DNA from: Nostoc sp. B(2019)
Lineage (GTDB): Bacteria > Cyanobacteriota > Cyanobacteriia > Cyanobacteriales > Nostocaceae
DNA: 64,000 nucleotides
Assembly (NCBI RefSeq): GCF_010091925.1
Contig: NZ_WVID01000017.1
Span: 1-64,000 of the forward strand
Direction: 5' to 3'
In this document: positions 8,306 through 16,868 of the stretch, one piece after another
Position numbering within the stretch: position 1 is the first letter of the stretch
How the letters are laid out: the number at the start of each line of letters is the position of its first letter
Notes under the pieces: generated by a model
Seen by the model: the letters and a program-made list of their open reading frames with translations, nothing else
Told to the model about the DNA's origin: nothing
Databases searched by the model: none
Translations under genes and position numbers: made by a program

Positions 8306-8704
8306 ATGACACAAGAGTCAGAAAATACTTTAAAAGTTGCTCAGCAGGCATTTGAGCATCTAACACATGGTATGGCTACAGGAGAATGGGAAGGATTATT
8401 AAATATGCTTACAGAAGATTTTACCCTTTGGTTTCCAATGGGCAAATTTCACGGGTTGAATATGGGAAAAGAGCGAGCTAGAGAATTTTTTCAATACGTG
8501 TCTGACTCCTTCAGTCCTGGGTTGAAGTTGAAGTCTTTAGACTGCGTTACTAGCAATGAAACGACTGCTGTCTTTGAGTTTCGGGATGAGGGAGTTTTAT
8601 TTGAACAGCCTTATAAAAATCGAGTAGCTGTTTCTTTTGATGTGCGTGGAGACAAAATTTGTGGCTATCGGGAATACTTTGGTAGTGATGGTAAATCTTA
8701 TTAA
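8306..8704 (+). CDS. SnoaL/NTF2-like protein
   Basis: 132 residues with the alpha+beta cone pattern of the NTF2/SnoaL superfamily: an N-terminal helix with FEHLTHGMATGEWEGLLNMLTEDFTLWFPMG, a GKERAREFFQYV helix, and strands ending RVAVSFDVRGDKICGYREYFGS. Such proteins are either small isomerases/cyclases or ligand-binding proteins. No catalytic residue can be assigned with certainty, although the Asp in TEDFTLWFP is the usual pocket position. A weak AAAGG precedes the ATG. Its place behind the reductase suggests a shared substrate, but that is inference. Confidence 0.75.
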   Translation: MTQESENTLKVAQQAFEHLTHGMATGEWEGLLNMLTEDFTLWFPMGKFHGLNMGKERAREFFQYVSDSFSPGLKLKSLDCVTSNETTAVFEFRDEGVLFEQPYKNRVAVSFDVRGDKICGYREYFGSDGKSY

Positions 8705-8775
8705 ATAATTCGTAATTCGTAATACTCGCCTCCGGCGAGAAGCAAGCTACGTAATTCGTAATTACGAATTATTTA
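8702..8775. terminator. Inverted repeat between convergent genes (possible two-way terminator)
   Basis: taaataattcgtaat (8702-8716) and attacgaattattta (8761-8775) are perfect 15-bp inverted copies. The loop carries a dispersed repeat (cgcctccggcgagaagcaagctacg). It lies between the stop of the SnoaL-like gene, which it overlaps, and the stop of the next, convergent gene, where a bidirectional terminator would be expected. It could equally be a mobile repeat that has taken over this role. Confidence 0.5.
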
Positions 8776-8786
8776 ATTCACTTTTG

Positions 8787-9263
8787 TTAGTTCCTCTCAG
8801 GGTTTAGTTGGTTGATTTCTTTGCATTTAGCTTCTGCGGCTTGATATGCTGCTAAATAGTCTTGACCACCCAGCATCACGTCACCATAATATTCATAAGG
8901 TGGATCACCATAGATTGGTAGGGGATCGTCTTCTGGATAATCTTCTTTTGATTCTTCGATTACTGCTTTCAGTTTTTTTGCGCTCAGGCTTTGTGCTGAA
9001 AAATACCAAAGTTCTTGAGGATTTTTGTTCAGGTGCGGTAGTGTGGGATCGATTATGATTACTTCGGAGTCGTTGCCTAGCTCAATCCAACTATGTTCAA
9101 TTGGTCTATATGGCTTACCAGCAAAAGCTAAAAATCCCTGAACATATTTTGCTCCCTCCGTTACTAATGCTGCTTTGTAAGCATTATCAAACGGGGTACT
9201 AGCCTTGCTGTTTATGCGTTCAGCAGTTTTTATTGACAGCGTTTCATCCAATGGTTTGTTCAT
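8787..9263 (-). CDS. Hypothetical protein, possible transglutaminase-like fold
   Basis: 158 residues. The central segment GKPYRPIEHSWIELGNDSEVIIIDPTLPHL has the pattern 'x-His-x-Trp-Ile-Glu-Leu...Ile-Asp-Pro-Thr', which in many phage and bacterial proteins marks a cysteine-protease/transglutaminase-like fold. The cysteine expected upstream of the His is not visible, so activity is doubtful. The C terminus is charged and proline/tyrosine rich (YPEDDPLPIYGDPPYEYYGD). The start at 9263 lacks a clear ribosome binding site. It is convergent with the SnoaL-like gene, and no functional link to a neighbour is visible. Confidence 0.6.
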   Translation of the reverse strand: MNKPLDETLSIKTAERINSKASTPFDNAYKAALVTEGAKYVQGFLAFAGKPYRPIEHSWIELGNDSEVIIIDPTLPHLNKNPQELWYFSAQSLSAKKLKAVIEESKEDYPEDDPLPIYGDPPYEYYGDVMLGGQDYLAAYQAAEAKCKEINQLNPERN

Positions 9264-9445
9264 CAATAGCGAGGATTAGAGCAGCCATTAAAACATTTTA
9301 TCACTTTTACTTATTATCTTGCAGGGAGTAAGAATAATTAACGATACTTGACCCTTGACCGAATAATTAATCATTAATTCCTAGCCCTCACGCTCATTTT
9401 TAATAAGGTAGTCTCAAAGAACGTGGAGAGTTCAGAAGCTCACAC

Positions 9446-9515
9446 TGATAGCGCAGCGTCTCGTAGAGAGCATCTTTAAATTATGAATTATTAATTATGA
9501 ATTATTAATTATTTT
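9446..9515. repeat. Dispersed repeat plus aattattaattatg repeats
   Basis: Holds the SDR core gcagcgtctcgtagagag followed by tandem 'ttatgaattattaa' units. It is downstream of the hybrid kinase, which is transcribed towards it, so it may form part of that gene's 3' end. No coding potential is seen in the 254-bp gap. Confidence 0.55.
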
Positions 9516-9520
9516 GACTC

Positions 9521-12310
9521 CTATTTTGTATTAATAACCAACTGTAAATTTCTCAATAAGTCATTTGATGTGTAAGGCTTGGACAAAAAAGTTTTAACGT
9601 TATTACCAAGAATTTTAATCATTTCATGGTTTGAGGCTAGTCCGCTGACACCAATAACCTTGATGTTTGGGTTAATTTTTTTCAACACATTAATAGTTGT
9701 TGGCCCATCCATAGATGGCATCATCATATCAATCAACACAACACTAATTTCTTGCTGATGTTTTGTATATAGAGCGATCGCTTCAATCCCATCACAAGCT
9801 AATAAAACTTTGTAAGCATTGTTTTCTAAACAGGTTTTAGTAATTTCACGAATTGAATCTTCATCATCAACAACAAGAATTAATTCTCCATTTCCTGCGA
9901 GTAATTTGTGATTTGCAGCTAATAAATTAGCTGTCTCAATTGTCTCGGTGATGGGTAAACACACTTGAAATTCTGTGCCTCCCACTTCACTAACTACATT
10001 TACAAAACCGCCGTGGCTTTTAACGATGCCAAGGACTGTTGAAAGACCTAACCCTGTGCCTTTTCCCACTTCTTTTGTTGTGAAAAATGGCTCAAAAATT
10101 CTATCTATTATTTCTCTAGGAATTCCTGTGCCTGTATCGCAGATGCTAATCATCACGTAGGAACCTACTTTAGCATCAAGATTCATCCGGGCATAGTTGT
10201 TGTCAACCCAGAAAGTATTGGCAGAAATCTTCAAGACACCGCCATCAGGCATAGCATCACGAGCATTAATGCAGAGGTTCATTAGCACTTGGTGCAACTG
10301 AGTAGCATCGCCGGAGATATTCCACTGATTTTGTTTAGGAATATCGATGCGGATTTCAATAGCTCTGGAAAATGTTTGTTTGAGAATTTTTTCAATTTCT
10401 GAAATTAAAACACGCACTTGTAAAGTTTTAAAGTTGCCTTCAGCCCCTCGTGAAAACAACAACACTTGTTTAACTAAATCTGCCGCACGTTTAACATTTG
10501 TTTCCAAAATTGTTAGCCATTGCTGACTTTTTTCATCTGAAAGTTTTGCTTCTAGGAGTTGCACTGTCATCATCATTGGTGTCAGTGTATTGTTGAGATC
10601 GTGAGCGATACCACTTGCTAGAGTGCCAAGACTTTCCATGCGCTGGGCCCGGAGAAACTGCGCTTCGAGTTGTTTTTTCTCTGTAATGTCAGAGTTGACA
10701 ATTAAGATAGATTTGGGTTGTGCTTCATTATCGCGTACTAATGTCCAACGACTGGCAACGATAATTTCTTTGCCTTGTTTTGTAACTTGATGTAATTCAC
10801 CTTCCCACGAACCATCTTCAGCTAGTATTTTCTGAATGTTTTTAAGTTGCGCTAAATTTCGTTTTTTATACAGAAATTGATTGGCATTCTTATTTAGTAC
10901 TTCTTCTGACATCCATTGGTAGAGATGTTCGGCTCCTTTATTCCAAAATTGAATTTGGTTGTCTAAATCTTGGACGAGAATTGCATCTGTGGTAATGTTT
11001 AGTAAAGCAGCTTGTTCACGAATTTTCTGTTCTGCTTGCTTGCGATCGCTAATATCAAGAACAAAACCCACAGTCGTCTGTTGAGACTTTTCCACAAGCG
11101 CACGACCAACCACCACTGGAACACGACTACCATCTTTGCGAATGTATTCTTTCTCGAAAGGAGTAGAAACTCCAGCACAGATTAATTCTGCGAGCGCTCT
11201 TTCATCTAAACTGTGATATTCTGGCGGCGTCATATTTTGCCAACGCAATTTTCCCGAAAGTAGTGTTTCTCGGTCATATCCCAGCATGTGGAGAAAGGCA
11301 TCATTAGCTTCTGTAATGTTGCCACGCAAATCTGTCAAAGTAATGCCAATAATATTCGATTCTACCAAGCGGCGAAAACGAGCTTCACTTTGCTGGAGTG
11401 CTATAAAAGTTTGCTCTTTTTCGGCTTGTGCTTGTTTGCGTTCGTCTAGCGCGGCTTGCCGTTCACTAACATCAATTATAAAGCCTGCCATCCGAGCAAC
11501 TTTACCTGTACAGTCTAAAAAGAAATACCCATTGTCTTCAACTGTAATGTAAGTACCATCTTTTCGACATACACGAAATTCCAGATGTAATCGCTCTTTT
11601 GTAGATAAAGCACGCTTAGTCTTTTGGTTAAATAAGCTTCTATCTTCAGGATGAATTAACTCTAAGCAACGGTTCAAACCTCCTGACATTTCAGCCATAG
11701 AGTAACCTAATATTTCTTCGACGTTACCGCCATATTTAATATCGTTGGTATGTAGGTTCCAGTCATAGAGAATCTGGCCACTAGCCTGAATTAATGCTTG
11801 ATAGCGATTATTCCACTCAGCTAATGCAGCTGAATGCCGCCGTAATTCTTCCTCTACTCGCTTACGCTCAAAGATTTCCACCTCTAAACGCTCATTTTGT
11901 TCTGTGAGTTTTTTTGTGAGGTTTCGCAGGCGTAGATGGATGTTTACTCTAGCTAAAACCTCATCATATTCTAGGGGTTTGGCAATGTAATCTACTGCGC
12001 CAAGATTCAATCCTTTGACTTTATCTACCTTGTCGATCAGGGCAGTCATGAATATTACAGGAATATCTTGAGTAGCTGGATTAGCTTTCAAGCGTTGGCA
12101 AGTTTCAAAACCATCAATTCCTGGCATTAATACATCCAACAAAATTATATCTGGGAAGGCATATTCTGCCATCTCAACTGCGCTTTCTCCATTCTCAGCC
12201 ACTATAACTTTAAAGTTTGAATCCTCTAAAAAGTCGAATAAAACTTTTAAATTGTTGGGATTATCATCGACTATTAAGATAATATCTTTGTAAATTTTAT
12301 TAAAATCCAT
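9521..12310 (-). CDS. Hybrid sensor histidine kinase (REC-PAS-PAS-PAS-HisKA-HATPase-REC)
   Basis: Cytoplasmic phosphorelay kinase of 929 residues without membrane segments. Order: receiver domain at 10-125 (DD at 15-16, phospho-acceptor Asp59 in LLDVLMPG), a coiled coil around 130-165 (NLTKKLTEQNERLEVEIFERK), three PAS/PAC repeats at roughly 165-285, 310-425 and 430-550, HisKA with the H-box ASGIAHDLNN (His570), ATPase domain with GTGIPREIIDRIFEPFF and GKGTGLGLSTV, and a second receiver at about 805-925 (VLIDMMMPSMDG). A receiver at both ends suggests it takes phosphate from another kinase and passes it on. The ATG at 12310 follows AAGAGG. No partner regulator is adjacent, and the input signal is unknown. 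Confidence 0.95.
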   Translation of the reverse strand: MDFNKIYKDIILIVDDNPNNLKVLFDFLEDSNFKVIVAENGESAVEMAEYAFPDIILLDVLMPGIDGFETCQRLKANPATQDIPVIFMTALIDKVDKVKGLNLGAVDYIAKPLEYDEVLARVNIHLRLRNLTKKLTEQNERLEVEIFERKRVEEELRRHSAALAEWNNRYQALIQASGQILYDWNLHTNDIKYGGNVEEILGYSMAEMSGGLNRCLELIHPEDRSLFNQKTKRALSTKERLHLEFRVCRKDGTYITVEDNGYFFLDCTGKVARMAGFIIDVSERQAALDERKQAQAEKEQTFIALQQSEARFRRLVESNIIGITLTDLRGNITEANDAFLHMLGYDRETLLSGKLRWQNMTPPEYHSLDERALAELICAGVSTPFEKEYIRKDGSRVPVVVGRALVEKSQQTTVGFVLDISDRKQAEQKIREQAALLNITTDAILVQDLDNQIQFWNKGAEHLYQWMSEEVLNKNANQFLYKKRNLAQLKNIQKILAEDGSWEGELHQVTKQGKEIIVASRWTLVRDNEAQPKSILIVNSDITEKKQLEAQFLRAQRMESLGTLASGIAHDLNNTLTPMMMTVQLLEAKLSDEKSQQWLTILETNVKRAADLVKQVLLFSRGAEGNFKTLQVRVLISEIEKILKQTFSRAIEIRIDIPKQNQWNISGDATQLHQVLMNLCINARDAMPDGGVLKISANTFWVDNNYARMNLDAKVGSYVMISICDTGTGIPREIIDRIFEPFFTTKEVGKGTGLGLSTVLGIVKSHGGFVNVVSEVGGTEFQVCLPITETIETANLLAANHKLLAGNGELILVVDDEDSIREITKTCLENNAYKVLLACDGIEAIALYTKHQQEISVVLIDMMMPSMDGPTTINVLKKINPNIKVIGVSGLASNHEMIKILGNNVKTFLSKPYTSNDLLRNLQLVINTK

Positions 12311-12851
12311 TTCTTGCCTCTTATTAAAATCTTTTTAAAATTTTTAGATTTGTTGGCTTTGAAAATTTGGGCAAAGTGAATCATCATGGGAAAGCATGAG
12401 GACAATAGAATACTCACCGCTGTTTGCATTTGAGGTCAGTTAGTAACACAGACTGGTGGAGTAGCCGACTAATCGCGCAGCGTCTCCAAAGGAGTTTTAC
12501 ATTAATATCCCCATCTCTCCACCACCTGCTAAGCAGTCTTTTGGTTTAGTTGCTTTCACCTTATCAATCACAAGCCTAGCTCCTGTTTGATTTGGGATAT
12601 TACATTTTCTGCAAAATTTTTGAGATATGTACGAATTATGAACTTGAAAGTAAAAAGATTTAATTAAAAGTAAACTAACTTCAGGAAATACTGACAGATT
12701 AAACTATGGCTTGCTGAGGACAAAAATAACAACAGGTTGTAGAAAAACTAATTAGCGGCTAAGTTTGAGCGCTTTGAGTTGACAATCTGGGTAGGCGATC
12801 GCTACTTGCAATTCTAGCTCGTTAATTTATCCTAGATGCTCAAAATCAATC
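12311..12851. other. Intergenic, 541 bp, no gene found
   Basis: Leader of the minus-strand hybrid kinase and tail of glpK. It contains a short dispersed-repeat fragment (gcgcagcgtctccaaaggag near 12475) and a HIP1 octamer gcgatcgc at about 12797. No convincing ORF, tRNA or terminator is seen. Confidence 0.5.
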
Positions 12852-14354
12852 TTAATCTGTCCAAGCCAGAGTGCGTTTAACTGCCTTTTGCCAAGTAGCA
12901 AAGTTCGACACGCTATTGCTTCTTGGCTCAAATACGCATTCAATCTGCCGCTGGCGCACTAATGCTTCATAGCTATCCCAAAATCCTACAGCTAGACCTG
13001 CTGCAAATGCTACACCTTGAACGGTGGTATCGCGCATTATTGGGCGTTCAACTGGAATACCTAATACATCAGCCTGGAACTGCATCAAGAAATTGTTTTC
13101 ACAAGCACCACCGTCTACAATTAATCGCCCCATTGGAGTACTGCTAGATGCATTAATTGCCTGTACGACTTCTAGAACTTGATAGGCGATCGCTTCCAAA
13201 ACGGCGCGGACTAGATGTTGTGGTTGTACACTGGCGGTAATTCCGAAAAAGGCTCCCCTCGCGCTCATATCCCAGTGGGGTGCGCCTAGCCCACTCAATG
13301 CAGGCACAAAGTATACTCCACCATTATCTACAACTTGATTTGCCATTGCTTCAGTTTCAGCAGCAGTTGTAATCAGCTTGATGCCATCACGCAACCATTG
13401 GATACAAGCTCCAGTAGTAAACATACTGCCTTCTAGGGCATAGCCTACATCCATCCCGCTTTGGTTTGCTTGTGTCCATGCCACAGTGGAAATTAGTTGA
13501 TGTTGCGATCGCACTATTTGAGAGCCAGTGTGAGCTACCAAAAAGCTACCAGTACCATAGGTGCATTTCATCAAACCGGGGCGATCGCAGCCATGACCAA
13601 ACAAAGATGCTTGCTGATCTCCTAAAATGGCAGCGATGGGAATTTCAGCACCAAGTATTGCTGTATCAGTAACTCCAAACACTCCCAAGCTGGGCTGAAT
13701 TTGAGGCAAAATATGAGCCGGAATTTGGAATATATCGAGTAATCTCTGATCCCACTCACAAGTCTGGAGATTCATCAGCATTGTACGGCTAGCATTGCTG
13801 TGATCGGTAGCATGGATTCCACCTGTTAGGTTCCACAGCACCCAACTATCAATAGTGCCTGCTAAGACGTTTGTTAGGTCAACGTCTGTAAAATGGTCTA
13901 GCAGCCACCTGAGCTTAGTAGCAGAAAAATAGGCATCAATGACTAATCCGGTGCGATCGTAAATCTCTTGAGCATAGCCTTGCTCTTGTAATTGGTGACA
14001 AAGGGGAGCAGTACGCCGATCTTGCCAGACAATCGCTCGATGCAATGGTTTACCTGTAGTTTTGTCCCAAATCAAGCAGGTTTCTCGCTGCACCGTCAGC
14101 CCTATAGCAGCAATAGCCGATGGTGCAATCTGGGCATTTTCAATTGCGGTTTGCATCACCCAGCAGGTATCCTGCCAGATTTCTAAGGGGTCATGCTCTA
14201 GCCATCCAGGCTGAGGGTAATACTGCGTCAGTTCTTTGTATGCCTGTCCGACAATCTTGCAATCTGCGTTAAATACAAAGGCACGGTTGCCTGTCGTACC
14301 CAAGTCCAGCGCTAAAATATAGCCCAATGATGTTGTGCTGTTGAGTGTCTGCAT
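12852..14354 (-). CDS. glpK: Glycerol kinase
   Basis: FGGY-family kinase that makes sn-glycerol 3-phosphate from glycerol and ATP. Full length (500 residues). Diagnostic segments: LDLGTTGNRAFVF (phosphate 1 loop), IGLTVQRETCLIWDKTTGKPL, IVWQDRRTA, YFSATKLRWLLDH, ILGDQQASLFG with the catalytic Asp, TYGTGSF, ALEGSMFTTGACIQWLRD and the C-terminal LIVDGGACENNFLMQFQAD. All catalytic positions look intact. ATG at 14354 has AGGGCGG just upstream. No glpD, glpF or regulator lies nearby, so it is probably monocistronic. It supplies glycerolipid or salvage metabolism. Confidence 0.95.
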   Translation of the reverse strand: MQTLNSTTSLGYILALDLGTTGNRAFVFNADCKIVGQAYKELTQYYPQPGWLEHDPLEIWQDTCWVMQTAIENAQIAPSAIAAIGLTVQRETCLIWDKTTGKPLHRAIVWQDRRTAPLCHQLQEQGYAQEIYDRTGLVIDAYFSATKLRWLLDHFTDVDLTNVLAGTIDSWVLWNLTGGIHATDHSNASRTMLMNLQTCEWDQRLLDIFQIPAHILPQIQPSLGVFGVTDTAILGAEIPIAAILGDQQASLFGHGCDRPGLMKCTYGTGSFLVAHTGSQIVRSQHQLISTVAWTQANQSGMDVGYALEGSMFTTGACIQWLRDGIKLITTAAETEAMANQVVDNGGVYFVPALSGLGAPHWDMSARGAFFGITASVQPQHLVRAVLEAIAYQVLEVVQAINASSSTPMGRLIVDGGACENNFLMQFQADVLGIPVERPIMRDTTVQGVAFAAGLAVGFWDSYEALVRQRQIECVFEPRSNSVSNFATWQKAVKRTLAWTD

Positions 14355-14445
14355 AACCGCCCTGAATGCCGTGATAGCGATTTTACCAATTCAGGTAACA
14401 TCAGGTATATGGCAATTCCATTTGAGTTGTGAGATTTTTCGTCTA

Positions 14446-14680
14446 TTCCTCCAGGAGCAAGCTACGCATAACGCAGACCACAGTTAAATAGGCGGTTAGA
14501 AACCGCACGCCAGTCACCTCAACGGGGGGCTTCGGGGCCCCCACGAAGTGGGGATGGGGGGAGACCCCCGCACAGCGCTGGCTTGTCTACACAGGCAAAA
14601 CCCGCCTCCGCGGGTTAATTTTCCGTTAGCCCACGGAGGTGGGCTTTGTTTGTATAGCCGCGAATTATATTCGCCAGGCT
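14446..14680. repeat. Cluster of hairpin-rich dispersed repeats
   Basis: The gap between glpK and the PAS-Crp gene is filled with repeats: gcaagctacgcataacgcag, a run of nested G/C hairpins at 14521-14572 (ccccacgaagtgggg, gggggagaccccc), aacccgcctccgcgggtt (14599-14616), and gcccacggaggtgggc (14629-14644), then tagccgcgaattatattcgcca. The right part is an inverse copy of the element at 7104-7165. It is much richer in G+C than its surroundings. No real coding sequence is seen. Confidence 0.75.
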
Positions 14681-14783
14681 TTAAGTTGACTTACATTATG
14701 TTTTTTGAACAGGATTGCTATCCTAAATATTAAGTTCAGCAGAAAAATATACAACTTAGAATATTTAATTTATTTCACTTTAT

Positions 14784-15956
14784 TTAATTAACAGTATCTT
14801 TCAAAATTATATGTTTTGATGAGTCGAAACTGATTATACCTTGTTGTTGTAATTTACCCATTAATCGAGTAATTGTTACTCTAGTAGTGCAGCAGGCATT
14901 AGCAATATCTTCATGGGTAAAGCGAACACTGAAGCGAGTTCCCTCCGACACAGTTTCACCAACTTCCTGTTTTAAAAGTTGCAATAGATGGTATAAACGC
15001 TCTTGTACCCGTCGCCTTCCAGCAATCACTAAAAAAGATTCTGTCTGCTGTAAGCGCTGATTGATTTTTGGCAAAAGGGTATGGCTTAGCACTGGTTGAT
15101 CAGCTATCTCTGCTACGTGAATTGACACTAACTCGACATCACACAGGGCTGTTGCTTGATAAATATTTAGAGAGGTCATACTAGAGCCAAAAACCATTCC
15201 TGCTGTTGCCAACCCAATTACTATTTCTTCGTTTGTGTCACAGAAGGTACTTAATTTGACCCAACCCTGACAAACATACAAAATTTCTAACGGGTTGACG
15301 GGAATATTTTCTCCTTTAGAATATTTTTGCACGGAGCGATCGCTAATCAAGTCACTGTCATTATTAACTAAAGTTGCTTCTGCCCGTCGGCACTCAGTAA
15401 TATTACGCAACGTCCAGCGTAGAGAGATTGCTTTGCCTCGCTGATTGCGGACAACTGCTACTGTTAAAGCTGCATTAAAATACTCACCATGACGTTGCTG
15501 CAAACGTACTATTAATTCTTTAACTTTGTCCGATTGGCATACCTCAATGAGTTGATTCCGAACGTGGTGACGTTCTTCTAGAAGGACAAAGTTAACTATT
15601 GGTTTACCCACAAGGAAATATTTTGAAACATTAAGTAATGTTGCAGCAGCTAAGTTAGCTTCTTGGATTATGCCTTGTGTATTAGTTACTAAATAACCCT
15701 CTGGTGCAAATTCGAATAAATCTTGGTAGCGTTGGCGTTCTAGTTCTAGCAAATTTCGTGTTTGTACTAGTTCCTCATTTTGCTGATACAGTTCTTCTAC
15801 TGCTAACTGCACTACCTTTGAGGTGCTATAAAGTTCCTTAAAAGCTTGCGGCAAAAGGTCTGGTGGAATCCAAGGTAATACTGTAGCAGTTTGGTATAAA
15901 TCTGCTAAACGCTTGTGTAATGCTTCTGTACGTTGGAGAAATAGTTCTATGTTCAC
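14784..15956 (-). CDS. PAS-domain fused to Crp/Fnr-type transcription regulator
   Basis: 390 residues in three parts. An N-terminal helical region (1-80, coiled-coil-like EELYQQNEELVQTRNLLELERQ) leads into a PAS domain at about 80-195 (YQDLFEFAPEGYLVTNTQGIIQEAN, with a PAC-like end RWTLRNITECRRAEA). A cyclic-nucleotide-binding-type barrel covers about 205-300 but lacks the usual phosphate-cassette Arg/Glu. A Crp-type winged helix lies at about 310-385 (FTHEDIANACCTTRVTITRLMGKLQQQGII). The PAS part suggests sensing of redox, light or a ligand. The start is GTG at 15956, with GCGGGA upstream. The target genes are unknown: it faces a 900-bp gap, so it may regulate itself. Confidence 0.85.
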   Translation of the reverse strand: MNIELFLQRTEALHKRLADLYQTATVLPWIPPDLLPQAFKELYSTSKVVQLAVEELYQQNEELVQTRNLLELERQRYQDLFEFAPEGYLVTNTQGIIQEANLAAATLLNVSKYFLVGKPIVNFVLLEERHHVRNQLIEVCQSDKVKELIVRLQQRHGEYFNAALTVAVVRNQRGKAISLRWTLRNITECRRAEATLVNNDSDLISDRSVQKYSKGENIPVNPLEILYVCQGWVKLSTFCDTNEEIVIGLATAGMVFGSSMTSLNIYQATALCDVELVSIHVAEIADQPVLSHTLLPKINQRLQQTESFLVIAGRRRVQERLYHLLQLLKQEVGETVSEGTRFSVRFTHEDIANACCTTRVTITRLMGKLQQQGIISFDSSKHIILKDTVN

Positions 15957-16866
15957 TTTAAATTCCCGCTACTTGCTTGCAAAGGTTGGGCAAAAAAGTC
16001 AACTACATAAAAATACTGTTGGTAAATCAGGGTTAATAGCCGCATTTGCTTTGAATTATTACCGAGTGGTTACTTTCAGTTCGCGGTTGCTCCTCATTTA
16101 ACAGCAGATTCATTTTTAGGAACACTTTTGCTTGTGGGATTTTACCTATCATTCGCAAACAATAACCGTAAATATTGGATTAAAGTACAACATTTAGCAA
16201 GCTGCTGAGTGACTAAATTAACCTTTACTAAGTGGAGTTTGCATATAATTGAACTCTAAAACGGTATTTTTTTGCTTTTTTGAAAATTACTCTCATCCTG
16301 CAATACAGATAGACCAGTAATTTAGATAACGTAATATTGCAAACATCAAGGCTCAAACCAGAATTCATTGAAAGAATTGATAGTAACGATTGATAATTTT
16401 TACTTTGATACACCTCCTGGACAAATATTTTACAGTTCGCTGTTGCCAAATGATAAAGCTATAGCCATAGCCAATCAAAAGTTTTACGCCTAGATAATTT
16501 AGTATTTATGTTCTTCACTGCTATTAGTCATCACAATAACTGTTAATCTTTTCTGCAACTTCCACCACAGGAATCAAGCCACTACTACTGAAGGGATAGA
16601 GTTTAAGTTAACTTTGTATGTGTTCATAAATACGATTAAAGTTTATAGAATATTTTGCACATTTTTAACATACACTAGCAGGCGGCCGAGAGGGAATTGT
16701 ATAGAGCAATACATAATTATTTAACAATGATCCGCCTCTTTAGTTAGAGATAAGCGAAATAGTAACTTGGTGTAATTGAAGAATGCGTAACAGCTTATCA
16801 ACGCGCGAGATCTAAGGAGTGATAGGTGAGGTGTAAATGCTATCAAGTCTTGTCACTCCTCTTTTT
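15957..16866. other. Intergenic, 910 bp
   Basis: AT-rich leader of the PAS-Crp regulator and the tail of the acyl-CoA synthetase. No convincing gene is seen: a 73-codon minus-strand frame at 16228-16449 begins with TTG, has no ribosome binding site at that start, and has an unremarkable composition. The only structure noted is the inverted repeat at 16815-16860. Confidence 0.5.
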
Positions 16867-16868
16867 TT
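16815..16868. terminator. Inverted repeat at the 3' end of the acyl-CoA synthetase gene
   Basis: aggagtga (16815-16822) and tcactcct (16853-16860) are perfect inverted copies around a 30-base loop, followed on the plus strand by a run of T residues. It lies just past the stop of the minus-strand synthetase. The long loop and the T-run on the plus side make it a weak terminator candidate. Confidence 0.3.

Noticed and set aside
16228-16449. 73-codon minus-strand frame
   Set aside because: TTG start without a binding site, no recognisable motif, AT-rich composition like the surrounding gap.
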